In this document: piece by piece, positions 38,502-47,050 of the stretch | Position numbering within the stretch: the stretch's first letter is position 1 | Layout of the letters: each line of letters starts with the position of its first letter | Assembly: GCA_902464035.1 (NCBI GenBank) | Contig: CABQHT010000003.1 | Span: forward strand, 1-64,000 | Direction: 5' to 3' | Length of the DNA stretch: 64,000 bases | Source of the DNA: an uncultured Collinsella sp. | GTDB lineage: Bacteria; Actinomycetota; Coriobacteriia; Coriobacteriales; Coriobacteriaceae | Notes under the pieces: generated by a model | What the model saw: the letters and a program-made list of their open reading frames with translations, nothing else | Database searches by the model: none | What the model was told of the DNA's origin: nothing | Position numbers and translations under genes: made by a program

Positions 38502-38620
38502 GGGTCGGTCGGCTTAGCTTTATTCGCTACTGCGGACAGTCCTGCGCAAGACGAAGAGCACATTAAGTGCTCTTCTTTGCGTGCGGAACTTGTAGCGAAC
38601 AAAGCTAAGCCGCCCGACCC
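38502..38620 (-). promoter_or_regulatory. 119-base hairpin leader of leuS
   Basis: Arms at 38502-38530 and 38592-38620 (29 bases each) pair at 27 positions plus one G-U on the transcribed strand. Inside is a second perfect hairpin, GAAGAGCAC (38553-38561) with GTGCTCTTC (38567-38575). The structure ends 23 bases before the leuS start codon, so it would be carried in the leuS mRNA leader. No T-box sequence (AGGGTGG-ACCGCG) is seen. It could be a regulatory RNA, a processing site or a miniature inverted-repeat insertion. Confidence 0.6.
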
Positions 38621-38655
38621 TAAGGTTGACTCGCATGATGATAGCAAATACAACA

Positions 38656-38688
38656 AGCGAGATGCCTGCGACTTACAGGCATCTCGCT
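38656..38688 (-). terminator. Terminator hairpin downstream of guaB
   Basis: AGCGAGATGCCTG (38656-38668) pairs perfectly with CAGGCATCTCGCT (38676-38688) around CGACTTA. On the minus strand TTGTTGTATTT follows, and on the plus strand TTTATC. It probably ends the guaB transcript upstream of leuS. An extended -10-like TGCTATCAT just beyond it on the minus strand could start leuS. Confidence 0.7.
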
Positions 38689-38730
38689 TTATCTAAATAA
38701 CGTGGCTGAAATTCAACCTTTTATTTGTTG

Positions 38731-38754
38731 CCCGCCACTGGTTTGGCGGGTTTT
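38731..38754. terminator. Short GC hairpin with T-run
   Basis: CCCGCC (38731-38736) pairs with GGCGGG (38745-38750) and is followed by TTTT on the plus strand. It lies about 100 bases after the guaB stop. No plus-strand gene feeds it, so it may be an accessory terminator for guaB read-through or a chance hairpin. Confidence 0.4.
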
Positions 38755-38849
38755 CCAAGTGCCGCAGATTGCCGTGAAAGAGGAGCGACGCGTACTTTGG
38801 TACGCGAGCGACGGTTTGAGGTCCAAGGTGCGGTGCTTGGGAAAGCCGC

Positions 38850-40361
38850 TTATCGATAAGACACAGACTGCTGAGAATCCTTTACGACAACGTCGTGGGC
38901 GCCGCCTTCGACGATCGAGGTCGAGCTTACCAGTGTCAGGCGTGCCTTTTCCTGGAGCTCGGGGATCGAGAGGGCACCGCAGTTGCACATCGTGGACTTG
39001 ACCTTGTAGAGCGTGCCGCCCACGCCGTCCTTGAGGGAACCGGCGTAGGGAACGTAGGAGTCAACGCCCTCGACGAAGCTGAGCTTCGCGGCGCCGCCCA
39101 GGTCGTAGCGCTGCCAGTTGCGGGCACGTGCAGAACCCTCGCCCCAGTACTCCTTCATGTACTGACCGTTGACGTTGACGCGCTCGGTCGGGCTCTCGTC
39201 GAAGCGGGCGAAGTAGCGGCCCAGCATCATAAAGTCGGCACCCATAGCAAGGGCGAGCGTCATGTGGTAGTCGTAGACGATGCCACCGTCGGAGCACACG
39301 GGCACGTAGATGCCGGTCTCCTCGTAGTACTCATCACGAGCACGGCAGACGTCGATCAGCGCGGTGGCCTGGCCGCGGCCGATGCCCTTGGTCTCGCGGG
39401 TGATGCAGATGGAACCGCCGCCGATACCGACCTTGATGAAGTCGGCACCGCAGTCGGCCAGGAAGCGGAAGCCCTCGGCGTCGACGACGTTACCGGCGCC
39501 GACCTTGACGTCCTCGCCGTAGTTGGCGCGAATCCACTCGATGGTGCGCTTCTGCCACTCGCTAAAGCCCTCGGAAGAGTCGATGCACAGGACGTCGGCA
39601 CCGGCCTCGATGAGCAGCGGCACGCGCTCGGCATAGTCGCGAGTGTTGATACCGGCGCCGACCATGTAGCGCTTGTCGTTATCGAGCAGCTCGTTGGGGT
39701 TGGTCTTGTGGCTGTCGTAGTCCTTGCGGAAGACGATGCCCATAAGGTGATCGTTGTCGTCGACGATAGGCAGAGCGTTGAGCTTGTTGTCCCAGATGAC
39801 GTCGTTGGCAACCTTAAGGCTGATGTTCTTGTCGCCCACGATAAGCTGCTCACGCGGGGTCATGAACTCGGAGACCTTCTTCTGGTGATCATCGCGGCTG
39901 GGGCGATAGTCACGGCTGGTGACGATGCCCAGGAGCTTGCCCTTGGGGGTGCCATCGTCGGTGACCGGCATGGTGGAGTGACCGGTCTTCTCCTTGAGCT
40001 CGATGACCTGTTCCATGGTCATGTCGGGGGTCAGCGTGGAATCGGACTGAACAAAGCCGGCCTTGTGATCCTTGACGGCCTTGACCATAGCGGCCTCGGA
40101 CTCGGGGGTCTGGGAACCGTAAATGAAGGACAGGCCACCCTCGGTAGCGAGCGCGACACCCATGTCGACGCCCGAGACGGACTGCATGATGGCGGAAACC
40201 ATGGGGATGTTCAGGGTGATTGCCGGCTTCTCACCGCGCTTGAAGCGGGTTAGCGGCGTCTTAAGAGAGACGTTGTTGGGGATGCACTGCGAGGACGAGT
40301 AGCCAGGGACCAGCAGATACTCCGAAAACGTGTGGGACTCACCGGGAAAGAACGTAGCCAT
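38850..40361 (-). CDS. guaB: IMP dehydrogenase
   Basis: A 503-residue enzyme oxidising IMP to XMP, the committed step to GMP. The catalytic loop is [20 protein letters not shown], with Cys in SICITR. Two CBS domains (about 100-220) are inserted after [20 protein letters not shown]. The flap region is [20 protein letters not shown]. The sequence resembles the IMPDH subtype that carries an MLGRYFA motif; it lacks none of the key residues I can see. The start ATG at 40361 has AGGAG upstream. It is divergent from the ModE-like gene. Confidence 0.95.
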   Translation of the reverse strand: MATFFPGESHTFSEYLLVPGYSSSQCIPNNVSLKTPLTRFKRGEKPAITLNIPMVSAIMQSVSGVDMGVALATEGGLSFIYGSQTPESEAAMVKAVKDHKAGFVQSDSTLTPDMTMEQVIELKEKTGHSTMPVTDDGTPKGKLLGIVTSRDYRPSRDDHQKKVSEFMTPREQLIVGDKNISLKVANDVIWDNKLNALPIVDDNDHLMGIVFRKDYDSHKTNPNELLDNDKRYMVGAGINTRDYAERVPLLIEAGADVLCIDSSEGFSEWQKRTIEWIRANYGEDVKVGAGNVVDAEGFRFLADCGADFIKVGIGGGSICITRETKGIGRGQATALIDVCRARDEYYEETGIYVPVCSDGGIVYDYHMTLALAMGADFMMLGRYFARFDESPTERVNVNGQYMKEYWGEGSARARNWQRYDLGGAAKLSFVEGVDSYVPYAGSLKDGVGGTLYKVKSTMCNCGALSIPELQEKARLTLVSSTSIVEGGAHDVVVKDSQQSVSYR

Positions 40362-40461
40362 GTTTCTCCTTTTTCCATGCGACCGGTCGGCTGCAGGCCT
40401 CGTAGGACCCAGCCCAACCTTGGGCGCCCAATACTGGGGAAGTATCTTAACGCACTTTGAC

Positions 40462-40470
40462 TGCTACAAT
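40462..40470 (+). promoter_or_regulatory. Candidate extended -10 of the ModE-like gene
   Basis: TGCTACAAT (40462-40470) is an extended -10 element (TGN-TACAAT). No good -35 is seen, which is tolerated with an extended -10. It lies 85 bases upstream of the gene start, in the intergenic region shared with guaB. Confidence 0.35.
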
Positions 40471-40554
40471 GCATGATTTAAGAAGAGCACACGAGGGTTT
40501 GACGCAGGCTTTGCGTTTGCCCAGCAAACACTTTAGCAGGGAGACGTGGAGCAC

Positions 40555-40902
40555 ATGGAGTACAAGACGACGGCAAAGCTGGTCATTCAAGCGTGCGACA
40601 AAGACCTGCCGGGCGTGTTCGGCCACGGCTGCGTCTTGCTGCTGCAGGGTATTGCCCGCGAGCACTCGCTCAACCGTGCCGCCAAGAGCATGGGTATGGC
40701 GTATTCCAAGGCCTGGCGCATTGTGAACGAGGCCGAAGGACAGCTGGGCTGCAAGCTCATCGAGCGCGACGGCGCCCGCGGATCCACCCTCACCCCCGCC
40801 GGCGAGCGAGCCATAGCGGTCTACGAGGAGCTGCAGACAGAAATCAACAACGTCATCGCCTCAAAAGCCGACGACCTCATCGCCAGCATCAACGCAAAGT
40901 AG
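40555..40902 (+). CDS. ModE/LysR-type winged-helix regulator
   Basis: A 115-residue DNA-binding protein resembling the N-terminal winged helix of ModE and LysR regulators. The helix-turn-helix is GIAREHSLNRAAKSMGMAYS followed by KAWRIVNEAEGQLGCKLIER. The TPAGERAIAVYEELQ dimerisation helix follows. The C-terminal molybdate-binding (MOP) domains of full ModE are absent, so it cannot be assumed to sense molybdate. The ATG at 40555 and a GTG at 40546 share the same purine-rich region; ATG is preferred. It stands alone, divergent from guaB. Confidence 0.8.
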   Translation: MEYKTTAKLVIQACDKDLPGVFGHGCVLLLQGIAREHSLNRAAKSMGMAYSKAWRIVNEAEGQLGCKLIERDGARGSTLTPAGERAIAVYEELQTEINNVIASKADDLIASINAK

Positions 40903-40962
40903 TCTATTTGGTCTGATTATTGATCCGCCGCACGAACGAATTAAGACGCGCGCCATAGAATG

Positions 40963-41100
40963 GGCCTATCTACTACGTTTAGTTGAACACCCTCTACCAC
41001 ACCAGATTTCGTGAAAACAAAACCGCTGGTAGACAGCTTGCCAGTTTTCAAAAAAGGCAGGTATGGTCGACCCCTAAGGGTTAAACGTAGTAGATAGGCC
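40963..41100. repeat. 138-bp element with 19-bp perfect terminal inverted repeats
   Basis: GGCCTATCTACTACGTTTA (40963-40981) and its exact inverse (41082-41100) bound a 100-base interior. An outer GCGCCA and TGGCGC pair lies 7 bases beyond each end, so a fold would have a symmetrical internal loop and continue pairing. The interior has a further pairing AAAACCGCTGG with CCAGTTTT. No open frame of use is found. It may be a MITE-type element or a structured RNA. The rest of the gap 40903-41191 holds nothing I recognise. Confidence 0.75.
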
Positions 41101-41191
41101 GTTTTCGTGGCGCAGTCCCCCACGGCCCAGTCACAAAGTAGCTAAAAAAGCCCGTCCCAAAAAGACTACCCCGAGACAAGCCCCAAAATAG

Positions 41192-42184
41192 CTAATTGCG
41201 GAGGGCGTTGTCTAGGGCGGACGCTACAACCAGGGGGTTGTCGGTACCGGCGAAGAGGCGAATAGTGCTCCCCTGCTTGCCGCGTGGGGCCGAAAGGCGT
41301 GTCGTTGCGCCGCCGGCGGGCGACGTGCGGAACCCCCCCGGCAATGTGTCGAACAGCTCGCCCGCACTTCGCTCGATAAGGTCAAACTCAACTGCCGGGC
41401 CAAAGCCGTGCTCGAGGATTCCCGTTGCAACCGCATGGTCGGGATGCGAGGTCAGCCCGGGATAGCGCACGTTGCGTACCATCTCGTTGGCGGCCAGATA
41501 CTCGGCCAGCGCACGGGCGCGGTCGAAGTGGGCCTGCATGCGAGCGTCGAGCGAAGACAGCCCCCGCTCCAGCACACCGGCCTCGTCAGCAGGCAAATCA
41601 AGCTTGGCCAAGCCACAGCCCTCAAGCAGGGCATGCGTGCACTCGGCAGCGGCATCCACACGATGGCGTTTAAGCTGCGAGCGCGCCACCGAAGCGGCAA
41701 CGAGCTTGCACGGAGCCTTACCGGCGCACACGCGATCGAGCGCCTCGAGCGACAGCACCGCACCCAAGCGCAACGGATCGCACCCAAAGACGCATGCTAC
41801 GGTGTTGTCCACAACCAGCAGCGCATGGGCCTCACGTGCGGCGCGTCCTAACGCGCGCAGATCGGGCACGCGCAGTCCAAACCCGCCAATAGAGTTGACG
41901 AACCACCACAGGTGCGGCCCATCGACCTCAAACGAAGCATCAAAGCCCTCGGACGCAGCGGCAAACGCCGCAACCGACGGCTCCCCCACCATAGCCACGC
42001 CGCAGCAATCAAAACCGCAATCAAACGCTTCGGCAAAGTCATCAACAAAGGCCACCAAGCGATCACCGGGCAGCACAATCCCCAGCATCGACAGCGCCGC
42101 CGGCACATGCGAGGCCGAAACTAGACGCGCCTCACGCGCGCCGGCCCTTGCAGCCCAGGACTCTTCTAGCTGTTGCACGTCCAC
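41192..42184 (-). CDS. Degenerate Cys/Met-metabolism PLP-enzyme-like protein
   Basis: A 330-residue protein with the fold-type-I pattern of cystathionine gamma-synthase relatives. HALLVVDNTVACVFGCDPLR matches the VDNT segment. RNVRYPGLTSHPDHAVATGI matches the YPGL-HP-H stretch, and GSTIRLFAGTDNPLVVASAL matches the C-terminal substrate loop. The region that should carry the S-x-T-K lysine binding pyridoxal phosphate reads VLSLEALDRVCAGKAPCKLV, without a clear catalytic Lys. It may be inactive or altered. The GTG at 42184 is preferred because AAGGGA precedes it. No methionine-cycle genes lie nearby. Confidence 0.65.
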   Translation of the reverse strand: MDVQQLEESWAARAGAREARLVSASHVPAALSMLGIVLPGDRLVAFVDDFAEAFDCGFDCCGVAMVGEPSVAAFAAASEGFDASFEVDGPHLWWFVNSIGGFGLRVPDLRALGRAAREAHALLVVDNTVACVFGCDPLRLGAVLSLEALDRVCAGKAPCKLVAASVARSQLKRHRVDAAAECTHALLEGCGLAKLDLPADEAGVLERGLSSLDARMQAHFDRARALAEYLAANEMVRNVRYPGLTSHPDHAVATGILEHGFGPAVEFDLIERSAGELFDTLPGGFRTSPAGGATTRLSAPRGKQGSTIRLFAGTDNPLVVASALDNALRN

Positions 42185-42266
42185 GCGACACCATCCCTTA
42201 CATAAAACCAAACCAAGACTAGCCCACCCAGGTCGAGAAAACGTCAGCGCAAGCAGCGTCGAGCGG

Positions 42267-42290
42267 TCCGGCGTTCGTTAGAACGCCGGA
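42267..42290 (-). terminator. Hairpin ending the Pel-type operon
   Basis: TCCGGCGTTC (42267-42276) pairs perfectly with GAACGCCGGA (42281-42290) around GTTA. It lies 6 bases after the DUF4956 stop, the last gene of the operon. No T-run follows on the minus strand, so it may need help or mainly protect the 3' end. Confidence 0.6.
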
Positions 42291-42296
42291 ACAAAA

Positions 42297-42962
42297 TCAC
42301 CCGTGATATTCGCCGTTGTATTGGATGAGCGTCAGGTCTTCCACGCCGTCGAGCGAGCGGATGGCGTCGGCATAGGGCATATCCACACCGTCCGAGAACA
42401 CCTCGACGGCCATCTCGACCTTGTCACCGCGCATCGTCTTGGATTTGACGGTGAACTTGGTGCGCCCAAATGCGCGCACGATATCGTCGCCCGTGGTCTG
42501 GCCCGTATAGTGGATGACCATCATGTACACGCGGGCCTTGTCCTGGTGCGTAGCGAAGCCGGCGATCATCACCACGATGGCTACAGCCGTAAGCCCCACG
42601 AGTGCGTACATGCCGGCACCTGCCGTAATGCCCGTGGTAATGGCCCAAAACAGATACAGCAAGTCGAGCGGGTCCTTTACCGCCGTACGGTAACGCACGA
42701 TGGACAGGGCACCGACCATACCGAGCGAGATGACCACGTTGGTCGAGATCGCGAGCGTCACCATGCACGTCAGCACGCACATGCCCACGAGCGTCACGGC
42801 AAAGCTGCGCGAATACACCACGCCGGTAAAAAAGCGCTTGTACACGTAATAGATCAGGATGCCCATGGCGAGCGCCACGAGCAGCGACAAGCCGATCTTG
42901 GCCGGGTCGACCTGACCAAACGCCTCCAAGACGGAGTTCTTAAAAAAGTCCCTGGTGCTCAT
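42297..42962 (-). CDS. DUF4956 membrane protein
   Basis: A 221-residue protein with about four membrane helices (residues 20-125; for example LSLLVALAMGILIYYVYKRF and SFAVTLVGMCVLTCMVTLAI) and a cytoplasmic C-domain. The conserved stretch SLGMVGALSIVRYRTAVKDP is the family hallmark of DUF4956. The function is unknown. It is commonly encoded next to VTC-domain and CotH proteins, as here. It starts 3 bases after the VTC gene and is the last gene of the eight-gene operon. Confidence 0.9.
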   Translation of the reverse strand: MSTRDFFKNSVLEAFGQVDPAKIGLSLLVALAMGILIYYVYKRFFTGVVYSRSFAVTLVGMCVLTCMVTLAISTNVVISLGMVGALSIVRYRTAVKDPLDLLYLFWAITTGITAGAGMYALVGLTAVAIVVMIAGFATHQDKARVYMMVIHYTGQTTGDDIVRAFGRTKFTVKSKTMRGDKVEMAVEVFSDGVDMPYADAIRSLDGVEDLTLIQYNGEYHG

Positions 42963-42965
42963 GGT

Positions 42966-43757
42966 CTAAATATCCCCTCGGTTCTCAAAATCCGATTCCC
43001 AGTAGTTAAAGCCGCGAAGGTAGGAGGTCTTGTCGTAGCACAGGCAGTACTTGGAGACCGCCGTGAGTTCGGCCGCGCCCGGTGGCACCATATCGCGCAC
43101 GAGCTGCGGGCAAAACTCCGTAAACTTGACCTCCATAACCAGCTTGCCCGGTTCCAAGACCGGCAGGGCGGGCAGCGTCGCGTCAAAGATATCGAAGCTC
43201 CCCACCGCGGCGCGCACGTTCATGTCAAACGTAATGCGTACGGTGCCCTCGTCCATCACCCACGGCTCGCGCTCGTAATCCACAATGGTGCGCGGGCGCA
43301 TCATATTGCAGATGCACTCGATGTAGAACTCGCGGCACAGCTGGTGTGGACTGCGCAGCAAAAAGTCGTAGTCGCCAGCCAGGATCTGCTCAAACTCGCC
43401 ACGCGTGAGCGGCGCGTCTTCCTTGTAAATCCAGCTGCCGTACTTCTTTTTGCGCTCGAGCTTAATCACCTTGTCGCTGCCGTTATAGATGCGCACGCGA
43501 TACTTTTTGCGCATGAGAATACCGGCGTCTTTTTCCTCGTAGGCCGAGTTGCAGTAGTCGTCAAAGTACAGGCTGCGAATGGTATAACCGCCCGCCTGCG
43601 CATGCTTGTCCAGCTTAAACACCGGCGCCATGCGACAGGCAAGCGCGGCGTGCTCGCCCTCGTTAATGAGATATTTGAGCTCGTGGCGGTAACGCTCCTG
43701 CGTGGCACGCACAGGCGGAGCCGCCAGGCGCTCAAGCAGCGCGCTAGCCCTCCTCAT
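42966..43757 (-). CDS. VTC-domain protein (polyphosphate-polymerase-like)
   Basis: A 263-residue cytoplasmic protein with a VTC domain, the catalytic fold of yeast polyphosphate polymerase Vtc4. Tunnel residues are visible in RHELKYLINEGEHA, IKLERKKKYGSWIYKEDAPL, RTIVDYEREPWV and VMEVKFTEFCPQLVRDM. The basic residues for phosphate binding seem conserved. The bacterial role is not proven. It overlaps the CotH gene by 14 bases and lies 3 bases before DUF4956, so all three are coupled. Confidence 0.88.
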   Translation of the reverse strand: MRRASALLERLAAPPVRATQERYRHELKYLINEGEHAALACRMAPVFKLDKHAQAGGYTIRSLYFDDYCNSAYEEKDAGILMRKKYRVRIYNGSDKVIKLERKKKYGSWIYKEDAPLTRGEFEQILAGDYDFLLRSPHQLCREFYIECICNMMRPRTIVDYEREPWVMDEGTVRITFDMNVRAAVGSFDIFDATLPALPVLEPGKLVMEVKFTEFCPQLVRDMVPPGAAELTAVSKYCLCYDKTSYLRGFNYWESDFENRGDI

Positions 43758-45513
43758 ACGTGTCCTCCACGACCTTGCCGCCGTCTTGCACGTAGAAACA
43801 CTTCATGCCGTACTGCTTGCCATCGTCGGTCACGTAGTAATCAAACGCATCCTGCGTATAGCCGTCGGAGTTGGTGGCGCGCACACGCACAAAATACTGG
43901 CCGGTGTCGGGCGCATCACAGGTCACCTCGGGCAGCAGCACGTCCTCAGCCTTAAAGACCACGTCGGCTATGGCGTAGTCGCGCGCCAGCTCCACGGTGT
44001 AGCGAATGTCGCGCGCCTCAAAGTCGTATGCGGCGTCCCAGTTAACGCGCAGCTTACCGTTGTCGATCTGCGGCGCGCCTATGTAGAACGGCATGGGCTT
44101 CTTATAGCTCTCGCGATAGCTTTTGTAGTTCTCCTCGATCTCGGATGGGATCGCCGCGGCGATCTGCTCGTACTCATCCTTGGTCACAGGCAGATGGTCG
44201 ATATCGGGAGACGCAAATACCAACGACTCGGTCACTTCGCGGTAATGCTTGATCATCTTGGTCAAGCGCTCCTCGGTCAGGTACGAGCGCACGTCCTTGA
44301 CGGCGTCGTCGAGCTCGCTGCGGAACGACTTACTCTTTAGAGCGCGCCTGAACAGAACATTGACCCAGTAGTTGCTAACGCCGCGCTCCCAGCTCGAATA
44401 ATCCGTATGATCGTGGAGCTCGAGCTCACGCTTGCGAAGCATACCGTCGTTATCCCAATCCAAGAAGTACCAGACCTTGGAATTGAGTGGGCTATACAAG
44501 TAGAAGTTGCGGTTCTGCGTGTCGCAGTTGCCCGTCAGGAGCTGAAACGCCAGCCAATAGACCAGGTTCTCGATATCGAAATACTCGGCAAGCACATCGT
44601 CGATTTTTTGCGAATCATCGTTGAGCGCATCGAGCATCTCAATGAGCTTCGAATGGTCGGAATCACCCTTCGTTTCCAGCAAATAATCAAAATCTGCCTG
44701 GTTGAACGTTGGATCATCGGCCATTTTGATAATGTCCTTGTAGCGCTCAAACTCAAAGTTATTCACCTTATACAGGTGCCCGCTCTTATCGAGCCCATGT
44801 GCCTTAAGCGCCGTCTTGTTAAGCTGCTCCACCTGCGTAAACAGGCCGTAGTCCTCAAAGGTGTCGTTAGATTTTTCGGTCTGGTCGCACACCCACAGGT
44901 GCACAAACTGCGTGCGTAGGCCCATCATCTGCGGGATACCGCGGATAAGGTCATAGGCCATCTTATTGCGAAAGCGCAGGCCCTCGCTCATATGCTTATT
45001 GAGCGCGATGGAACGCTGCTGTCGCCATGTACCTTTTCCGCGCTTAAGCTCAACCTTATAGTTCTTCTGAACGCCCTTACTCGAGGACTGACCACGCACC
45101 TGCACGGTGGCGTTGGGCGCTTCCTCGCCGTAACCGACCTCCCCCGCCACGGGACCTTTATCGTCGCCCGGCTGAAGTAGACCCAAAACCTGATAGCGCT
45201 CGACATCCATAGCCTGATAGTCATACACCGAGTACGTATTGATCTCGGCCCACGAATGGTCGGTATTCTCGGAGCTGTTGCCGCGAGAGACCGTCAGATA
45301 CATGCACACGATGCCCGAATCGTCGTAGACCTCGTACAGGTCGTCCTTATCGCGCAGGTGCTTGGTATCGCTGGATGCATCGGCCTTTTTAATCTTGCCC
45401 TGCTTCTTGGCCTTTTTGGTCGAGGATTCGTCCTGCGACGAGCAGCCCGAAAGCAGCAGCGTGCCGGCAGCCGCCTCAATCAGGCGGCGACGCGATATCA
45501 TCCTATCGGTCAT
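43744..45513 (-). CDS. CotH-type kinase lipoprotein
   Basis: A 589-residue exported protein. Residues 1-24 carry an Arg-rich start (MTDRMISRRRLIEAAAGTLL) and a lipobox ending LSGC at Cys24; the RR motif may also suit the Tat pathway. The CotH domain (about 140-440) has VQKNYKVELKRGKGTWRQQR, LNKHMSEGLRFRNKMAYDL and VWYFLDWDNDGML. CotH proteins of Bacillus spores are atypical protein kinases. A fibronectin-type region (about 475-570) follows. It overlaps pelG by 11 bases and VTC by 14 bases. Its substrate is unknown. Confidence 0.88.
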   Translation of the reverse strand: MTDRMISRRRLIEAAAGTLLLSGCSSQDESSTKKAKKQGKIKKADASSDTKHLRDKDDLYEVYDDSGIVCMYLTVSRGNSSENTDHSWAEINTYSVYDYQAMDVERYQVLGLLQPGDDKGPVAGEVGYGEEAPNATVQVRGQSSSKGVQKNYKVELKRGKGTWRQQRSIALNKHMSEGLRFRNKMAYDLIRGIPQMMGLRTQFVHLWVCDQTEKSNDTFEDYGLFTQVEQLNKTALKAHGLDKSGHLYKVNNFEFERYKDIIKMADDPTFNQADFDYLLETKGDSDHSKLIEMLDALNDDSQKIDDVLAEYFDIENLVYWLAFQLLTGNCDTQNRNFYLYSPLNSKVWYFLDWDNDGMLRKRELELHDHTDYSSWERGVSNYWVNVLFRRALKSKSFRSELDDAVKDVRSYLTEERLTKMIKHYREVTESLVFASPDIDHLPVTKDEYEQIAAAIPSEIEENYKSYRESYKKPMPFYIGAPQIDNGKLRVNWDAAYDFEARDIRYTVELARDYAIADVVFKAEDVLLPEVTCDAPDTGQYFVRVRATNSDGYTQDAFDYYVTDDGKQYGMKCFYVQDGGKVVEDTYEEG

Positions 45514-47047
45514 CAGGACCTCCCCAATGTTTTAGATACACGCAAACCACCGTGCGCTCAAACGCACCATGCGGTTCGCCCTCAAGACGCCGCCCCTCGT
45601 AGCGCTGCTCGGCACGATCGAGTATGTGGCCCAGCTCGGTAAACCAACCCTCTTTGTCGGTCGCCACAATGGGCTGCTGACTCAGGATACGATACGGCAA
45701 GTTGGCAGTATAGGTATCGAGCCGCATCAGCGCCACGACAAAAAACACTGCCGCGCCCAGCAAAAAGCCAAAGCCGTAAAACTGCTGCGGAAAAAACTGC
45801 GAGACAACCGTTGCCAGCCCCGCCACACCCGCGAACAGCCCCGAGGCCAGCACGGCGCCCTTGTAGTCGGTAAAGTACAGCAAGATGAGCAGAATCGTGT
45901 TGCCCACGGCATACAGGCCATAACCCACGCACAGCGTGCGGAAATACCCGTGCATCAGGTTGTTAAAGCCGAGCGGCAGGGCCGAAAGCACCGTGGTCTC
46001 GAGCGAGATCACCGCCGCCGTCACAAACAGCTGCTTGAGCGCGCAAAACCGCAGTTCCCGATTGAGCGTAGCGAGCATCTCCTCCTCGGCCACCATAATG
46101 TCGCCCACCACGCCGCCGTCGTTAAACAGGCTGTAGTACTCGCGGTAGCGCGGATAGAAATTGACCTCGACCGACACCACAAAGTTGACGGTCGTGACGA
46201 GTATCGTCAAAAAGGCGATGAGCGCCGGAACGTCGTGGTAGGGCGCGCCGTAAAACAGCCCCTTGACCTGCACACCAATCGGTCCTGCCCAAATAATGAC
46301 CAGGTGGGCAAAGAGTCCCAAATTGGTGAAGAGCCCTGTGAGCGCGAGCGGCATAAACTGGTCGAGCCAATGCAAAAAGCGCCAGGGGCTGCAATCGTTC
46401 TGCGGAAAATAGCTGTACAGCAGCACGACGTCCCAAACGAGCATGACCCCGTAACCCAACGCAATGCTCGCAAGTAAGCCCTCGACGGGCGGCAGGCACA
46501 GCGCTAGAGCTCCCAGAGCGCACAGGCACGCCACGCCAATGGCGGCGGCGAAGCTACACAGAATGCCCTGATAGTCCTTGATGGCCGTGAGGTAGCTCAT
46601 GCCGTTCCAGTTGACAATCATGATGTTGAACAGGAACAGGCACAGCAGCCCCTGCAGCAGTGTGGCGCCCGAGAACAGCAGAAAGATGCCGTAGAGCACG
46701 GTACCCGCGACGAGCATGATGGCATTGGAGCCCCAAAACGAAGGCAGGATCTCGTCCTCGCGCTCGGCAAAGAGCATATCGGCCAAAAAGCGCGTGACCG
46801 GCATGGAGAAAAAGCTCGTCAGCACGAGCGAAGCCAGCAGCGTGTACGTCACCATGCACACCAGCAGGTCTTGGTTGGCACGGTCCACGCCCCACGCGCC
46901 GCACAGCATCAGAATGCCCACCTGCAGCAACACGCCCAACAGCATGGGGCCCGTGCACACAATGCCGGCGTAGCCATAGGCGCGCATCGTCGCAAACAGA
47001 CCCTTACGCTTAAACAGACGCTTGAGCTCAAATCCGATTCCGGCCAT
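45503..47047 (-). CDS. pelG: PelG-like polysaccharide export membrane protein
   Basis: A 514-residue, 12-helix membrane protein of the PelG family (MOP flippase superfamily). It starts MAGIGFELKRLFKRKGLFAT, the usual PelG beginning, with DRANQDLLVCMVTYTLLASL and FSMPVTRFLADMLF later. With PelD, PelE and PelF it would form the inner-membrane Pel synthase and carry the chain across the membrane. It starts 3 bases after pelF and overlaps CotH. The repeated YREYYSLFNDGG segment matches the family. Confidence 0.92.
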   Translation of the reverse strand: MAGIGFELKRLFKRKGLFATMRAYGYAGIVCTGPMLLGVLLQVGILMLCGAWGVDRANQDLLVCMVTYTLLASLVLTSFFSMPVTRFLADMLFAEREDEILPSFWGSNAIMLVAGTVLYGIFLLFSGATLLQGLLCLFLFNIMIVNWNGMSYLTAIKDYQGILCSFAAAIGVACLCALGALALCLPPVEGLLASIALGYGVMLVWDVVLLYSYFPQNDCSPWRFLHWLDQFMPLALTGLFTNLGLFAHLVIIWAGPIGVQVKGLFYGAPYHDVPALIAFLTILVTTVNFVVSVEVNFYPRYREYYSLFNDGGVVGDIMVAEEEMLATLNRELRFCALKQLFVTAAVISLETTVLSALPLGFNNLMHGYFRTLCVGYGLYAVGNTILLILLYFTDYKGAVLASGLFAGVAGLATVVSQFFPQQFYGFGFLLGAAVFFVVALMRLDTYTANLPYRILSQQPIVATDKEGWFTELGHILDRAEQRYEGRRLEGEPHGAFERTVVCVYLKHWGGPDDR

Positions 47048-47050
47048 CGG

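Noticed and set aside
38502..38620. T-box riboswitch for leuS.
   Set aside because: No AGGGTGG-ACCGCG T-box core or specifier loop could be found; only the hairpin is real.
40941..41123. Minus-strand frame of 60 codons across the 138-bp inverted-repeat element.
   Set aside because: It is made of the repeat arms themselves, with no ribosome site and no family match.
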